Below are positions 63,567 to 64,000 of a stretch of 64,000 bases of DNA, piece after piece. The notes under the pieces are model-generated. The model did no database searches. It was given only the letters and a program-made list of their open reading frames with translations, and was not told the DNA's origin. Source of the stretch: an uncultured Bacilli bacterium (GTDB lineage Bacteria; Bacillota_I; Bacilli_A; RF39; UBA660). Where the stretch lies: positions 1-64,000 of the forward strand of contig CAKPHY010000001.1 in assembly GCA_934162285.1 (NCBI GenBank). The letters are read 5' to 3'. Each line of letters opens with the position of its first letter. Within the stretch, counting starts at the first letter, position 1. The position numbers and the translations under genes were made by a program.

Positions 63567-64000
63567 TTATTCATTCCAACCTAATATTTTTATTAATTTT
63601 TTATCGGCATAATTATATGCTGATAATGGATAGTTTTGACGATCTGTCGAATTGGAAGTAGTTAAAACATCAACAATTTTTCCATCTTTTTCAACTAATC
63701 CCGAAACAACTATAGTATGAACGTAAGAATTATTAGCACCAACTTGCATAATATCGCCTTTTTCAGCATAAAAATAGTTTACATCAGTTACAGAACATAA
63801 TCCTGCTCCTGTATTATTTCTGGCATAACTATAAAAATAACTTACACCTGTCCATGATGGTGTTCTGCCTTTTTCAGCAGTTGTTTCATCAACTAAACTT
63901 CCATAGTATTTCCACTTATAATTACCAGTTACATCCATAGGTATACCCCCGGCATAAATAACTTGAGAAGCGTAATTTTGACAATTTCCTCCATATACAG
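63567..64000 (-). CDS. Amidase_6 domain protein, C-terminal part (5' end outside window)
   Basis: The frame continues unbroken to the right edge, so the gene starts beyond base 64000. The visible part reads Y-G-G-N-C-Q-N-Y-A-S-Q-V-I-Y-A-G-G-I-P-M with the catalytic Cys, W-x-x-Y-F-Y segments and H-T-I-V-V-S-G with the catalytic His: the amidase_6 (NlpC/P60-like papain fold) domain of exported cell-wall proteins. It ends G-W-N-E. Usually the N-terminal part carries a signal peptide. Confidence 0.85.
   Translation of the reverse strand, partial: VYGGNCQNYASQVIYAGGIPMDVTGNYKWKYYGSLVDETTAEKGRTPSWTGVSYFYSYARNNTGAGLCSVTDVNYFYAEKGDIMQVGANNSYVHTIVVSGLVEKDGKIVDVLTTSNSTDRQNYPLSAYNYADKKLIKILGWNE

Noticed and set aside
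63640..63655. CTGTCGAATTGG as another Spo0A box
   Set aside because: It lies inside a coding region, far from any promoter. The same holds for TTCGACA in gpmI (about 22150).
1..64000. tRNA or rRNA genes
   Set aside because: No G-G-T-T-C-A-A-A-T-C-type T-arm with a matching acceptor stem and no rRNA-like GC-rich stretch was recognised on either strand.

Overview
The window is AT-rich DNA (roughly 30% G+C by eye) from a Gram-positive-type member of the Firmicutes/Bacilli. Evidence is a Spo0A response regulator, a CIRCE heat-shock operator, a Bacillus-type L20 leader in front of infC-rpmI-rplT, zinc-ribbon S14 and L36, CdaA/YbbR, lipoprotein signal peptides and AGGAGG/GGTGAT ribosome binding sites. 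An uncultured gut-type Bacilli lineage (Erysipelotrichia/RFN20/RF39-like) fits, but the genus cannot be read from the sequence. All but two genes (DUF378 at 3680 and HIT at 20905) lie on the minus strand, so the window probably lies in one replichore, co-oriented with replication. I see no rRNA, tRNA, CRISPR array, transposase or prophage.

Layout, left to right. 0-9.6 kb: DUF402 protein, S41 protease, a LolA/GerS-like lipoprotein, the c-di-AMP cyclase CdaA with its YbbR/CdaR partner, an orphan type IV prepilin, TrmL, a stand-alone ClpA/B-D1-like AAA+ ATPase, a thioredoxin-like lipoprotein and a triple-LysM protein. 9.6-14.5 kb: the accessory highlight, a minus-strand operon of six divergent TasA/camelysin-like secreted proteins, one SipW-type (ER-type Ser/His) signal peptidase and one membrane-anchored partner. 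Its promoter carries a Spo0A box in the spacer, and a long hairpin separates the first gene from the rest. 14.5-26.8 kb: a cell-wall amidase, ClpB without N-domain under CIRCE control, an MBL hydrolase, a HAD phosphatase, infC-rpmI-rplT with an L20 attenuator and an ATC start for infC, HIT, gpmI, a lipid kinase, spo0A with tandem 0A boxes, tpiA (catalytic His changed to Asn) and a coiled-coil protein.

26.8-40.9 kb: one continuous S10-spc-alpha ribosomal superoperon (rpsJ to rplQ with secY, adk, map, infA, rpmJ, rpoA), without rpmD (L30). 41-43.6 kb: an AMP-forming acyl ligase paired with an E2-like acyltransferase. 43.7-48.7 kb: two membrane-anchored beta-helix/DUF4353 surface proteins next to an OmpR-type two-component system. 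Both the system and the surface-protein genes carry the same 11-bp-spaced TTTAAT direct repeat in front of a TAAAAT -10. 48.7-54.7 kb: DUF2752 and DUF4234 membrane proteins, a second two-component system and a BceAB/MacB-type ABC transporter with its own 11-bp TGACA direct repeat.

54.7-57 kb: a scar in which a 264-bp copy of the dacA 3' end, a DUF1697 gene fragment and a secreted zinc metallopeptidase lie between two direct repeats. 57-64 kb: dacA, a polytopic GT-C-like protein, a sugar-transfer ATP-grasp enzyme, alanine racemase, a lipid-linked-polymer flippase and a partial amidase_6 protein. Together these look like a cell-surface polymer and peptidoglycan locus.

The best candidate for a little-described system is the Spo0A-box/SipW/six-TasA-like operon. 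The two-component/beta-helix surface-protein regulon is second.
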